Shown piece by piece: positions 62,885 through 64,000 of a stretch of 64,000 bases of DNA (within the stretch, counting starts at the first letter, position 1; each line of letters opens with the position of its first letter). The stretch is taken from assembly GCA_964519895.1 (NCBI GenBank), contig CAZFLE010000016.1, positions 22,962 through 86,961 on the forward strand. The letters run 5' to 3'. This stretch comes from CAYFPX01 sp964519895. Lineage in GTDB: Bacteria > Myxococcota_A > UBA796 > CAJQPC01. The position numbers and the translations under genes were made by a program. Below the pieces are notes generated by a model. It had not been told where the DNA came from. It saw nothing but the letters and a program-made list of their open reading frames with translations, and did not search any database.

Positions 62885-63475
62885 TTACGCGCGTCCGGCC
62901 AGGTAGTCGGACAGCTCTTCGCGCACGGCCAGGCGGGCTCTGTGCAGTCGGGTCTTGACGTTGCTGATGCTCAGATCCAGGGCGTCGCCGATCTCGCGCA
63001 TCGACAGGTGCTGGTAGTCGGCCAGCACGATGACCATGCGGTACTTGTCCGGTAGCTCGGCGATGGTGCTGCGGATGCGATTGCCCAACTCGTGGTCCTC
63101 CATGAGCTTGTCCGCCAGCGGGCTCCAGTCCACGACCGGGCGCTCGTGCTCGCCATCGTCGGAGAACCCGGGCCCCCGGATGGTCAAGGGGACCTCTGGC
63201 CGACGCCTGTGGTACCGCATCTTCATCAGGCAGGCGTTGGTGGCGATGCGGAACAACCAGGCCCGGAATGACGCCTGCTGTCGGAAGGTGTGGAGCTTGC
63301 GCCACGCCGAGAGAAAGGCCTCCTGGGTGATGTCCCGGGCGGCCGCGTCCTCGCGCATCATCGACAGGCCGATGGCGTGCACCCGGCCGGAGTACCGACG
63401 GACCAGGACCTCGAATGCGGCGTTGTCGCCGGCCTGGGCAAGGTCGACGAGGTCGAGGTCCGGCAGGTCGTTCAT
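62885..63475 (-). CDS. ECF-family RNA polymerase sigma factor
   Basis: The 196-residue protein has sigma2 (RYSGRVHAIGLSMMREDAAARDITQEAFLSAWRKL by sense; DITQEAFLSAWRKL visible) and sigma4 (LPDKYRMVIVLADYQHLSMREIGDALDL and ISNVKTRLHRARLAVREEL by sense). The linker contains an Asp/Glu-rich insertion. Its anti-sigma gene follows 74 bp downstream, and two TonB-type genes lie further on, suggesting a regulon that controls envelope energy coupling. No autoregulatory promoter sequence is recognisable by eye. Confidence 0.93.
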   Translation of the reverse strand: MNDLPDLDLVDLAQAGDNAAFEVLVRRYSGRVHAIGLSMMREDAAARDITQEAFLSAWRKLHTFRQQASFRAWLFRIATNACLMKMRYHRRRPEVPLTIRGPGFSDDGEHERPVVDWSPLADKLMEDHELGNRIRSTIAELPDKYRMVIVLADYQHLSMREIGDALDLSISNVKTRLHRARLAVREELSDYLAGRA

Positions 63476-63555
63476 GGTCTCCGCCTAGCGCCACACTGGG
63501 ATGCCCGCAACGCCGGTTGGTGGCGCCCGTGCCGGCCTCGTGGGATGCTGCCGCG

Positions 63556-63945
63556 ATGGCCGGAGACAAGCGCAAGAGAGTCCGGGGACTGCTGCAGCGG
63601 GGGGGGCGAGCGGCCCTGCGTCGCCTCCAGCCGGCGCCCAGTGGACCCCAGGAGATCCGCTTCACAGACGCCGCTGAAGGACGGGTCGAAGCGGGGACGA
63701 CCCTGCTCCAGGCCGCCATCGCCCTCGACGTGGACCTGGATCACTTCTGTGGCGGCAGCTGCAGCTGTGGCACCTGCCGGGTCGAGGTCATCGCGGGCGC
63801 CGAGCATCTGTCCCCGATGAAGCCGTCAGAGGCCATCGTCCTAGGCCACGAGGCCACCGAGGCCGGGGACCGGCTGGCCTGTCAGGCTCGGGTGATGGGC
63901 ACGGTCGAGGTGCGGGTGCCGGCGTTCTTCATGCGCGGCGCCTAG
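63556..63945 (+). CDS. [2Fe-2S] ferredoxin, adrenodoxin/ISC-like
   Basis: The 129-residue protein has a basic N-terminal extension of about 30 residues and then a ferredoxin fold. Cluster ligands Cys65, Cys71 and Cys74 fall in FCGGSCSCGTCRVEV (C-x5-C-x2-C) with an extra Cys69 between, and the fourth is in RLACQAR. The spacing is the adrenodoxin/ISC type rather than plant type. It is divergent from the ECF sigma gene, about 80 bp away. The electron partner is unknown; no P450 or isc gene is in the window. Bases 63946-64000 contain nothing I can support. Confidence 0.88.
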   Translation: MAGDKRKRVRGLLQRGGRAALRRLQPAPSGPQEIRFTDAAEGRVEAGTTLLQAAIALDVDLDHFCGGSCSCGTCRVEVIAGAEHLSPMKPSEAIVLGHEATEAGDRLACQARVMGTVEVRVPAFFMRGA

Positions 63946-64000
63946 CCCTAGCCTCGCGTTTCGCGGTTTCTCGGCCTGCTCGACGATCACGACCACGGCC

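Overview
The window is GC-rich, tightly packed bacterial chromosome with many 1-17 bp gene overlaps and frequent GTG/TTG starts. Eukaryote-like Ser/Thr kinases, an FHA-GAF-sigma54 activator, many Cys-anchored lipoproteins, MopE-type Asp-rich repeats and the order infC-rpmI-rplT-(...)-ihfA-merR-tRNA-Pro point to a deltaproteobacterial lineage, most likely Myxococcota. That placement is inference. I see no insertion sequence, prophage or CRISPR array.

Layout. 1-2914: end of a GDP-mannose / GDP-deoxyhexose operon (manC, gmd, rmd) with a small lipoprotein gene inside. 3638-17623: one long plus-strand run holding an amidotransferase coupled to a gamma-glutamyltransferase, three histidine-kinase genes bracketing three exported proteins (FecR-like, Ig/beta-barrel, Ig-rich lipoprotein), then two TPR proteins. 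17634-22441: fxsA and mazG, a Ser/Thr kinase with a cyclase-like tail, and a MopE-repeat lipoprotein. 22566-28872: dnaE, an exported protein, an AI-2E-type permease, lipB and tRNA-Val. 29021-32044: infC, rpmI, rplT, a lipoprotein where pheST often sits, ihfA, merR, a 173-bp tandem repeat and tRNA-Pro. 32166-33953: a lipoprotein whose redoxin domain is interrupted by an in-frame UGA followed by a bacterial SECIS-like hairpin, so a probable selenoprotein. 33943-38100: HEAT protein, surE, exoD-like, apt, TMTC-like membrane protein. 38089-46551: a minus-strand run (ppsR, NUDIX, PEGA kinase, two lipoproteins, an exported protein, sigma54 activator, coaE). 46569-57669: two family III CoA-transferases, membrane proteins, lon, and biotin carboxylase / biotin carrier / methylmalonyl-CoA mutase. 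57679-63945: tatC-tatB, a class II amidotransferase, an ECF sigma / zinc anti-sigma / TonB / TonB-like run, and a ferredoxin.

The two signals most worth follow-up are the selenocysteine lipoprotein (UGA at 33630, hairpin 33644-33659) and the 173-bp tandem array (31557-31992), in which each unit carries a copy of the 3' end of tRNA-Pro plus hairpins. Others are a histidine kinase with a degenerate ATP-binding domain, a 156-bp segment bounded by long inverted repeats, and several very short, uncharged lipoprotein signal sequences.
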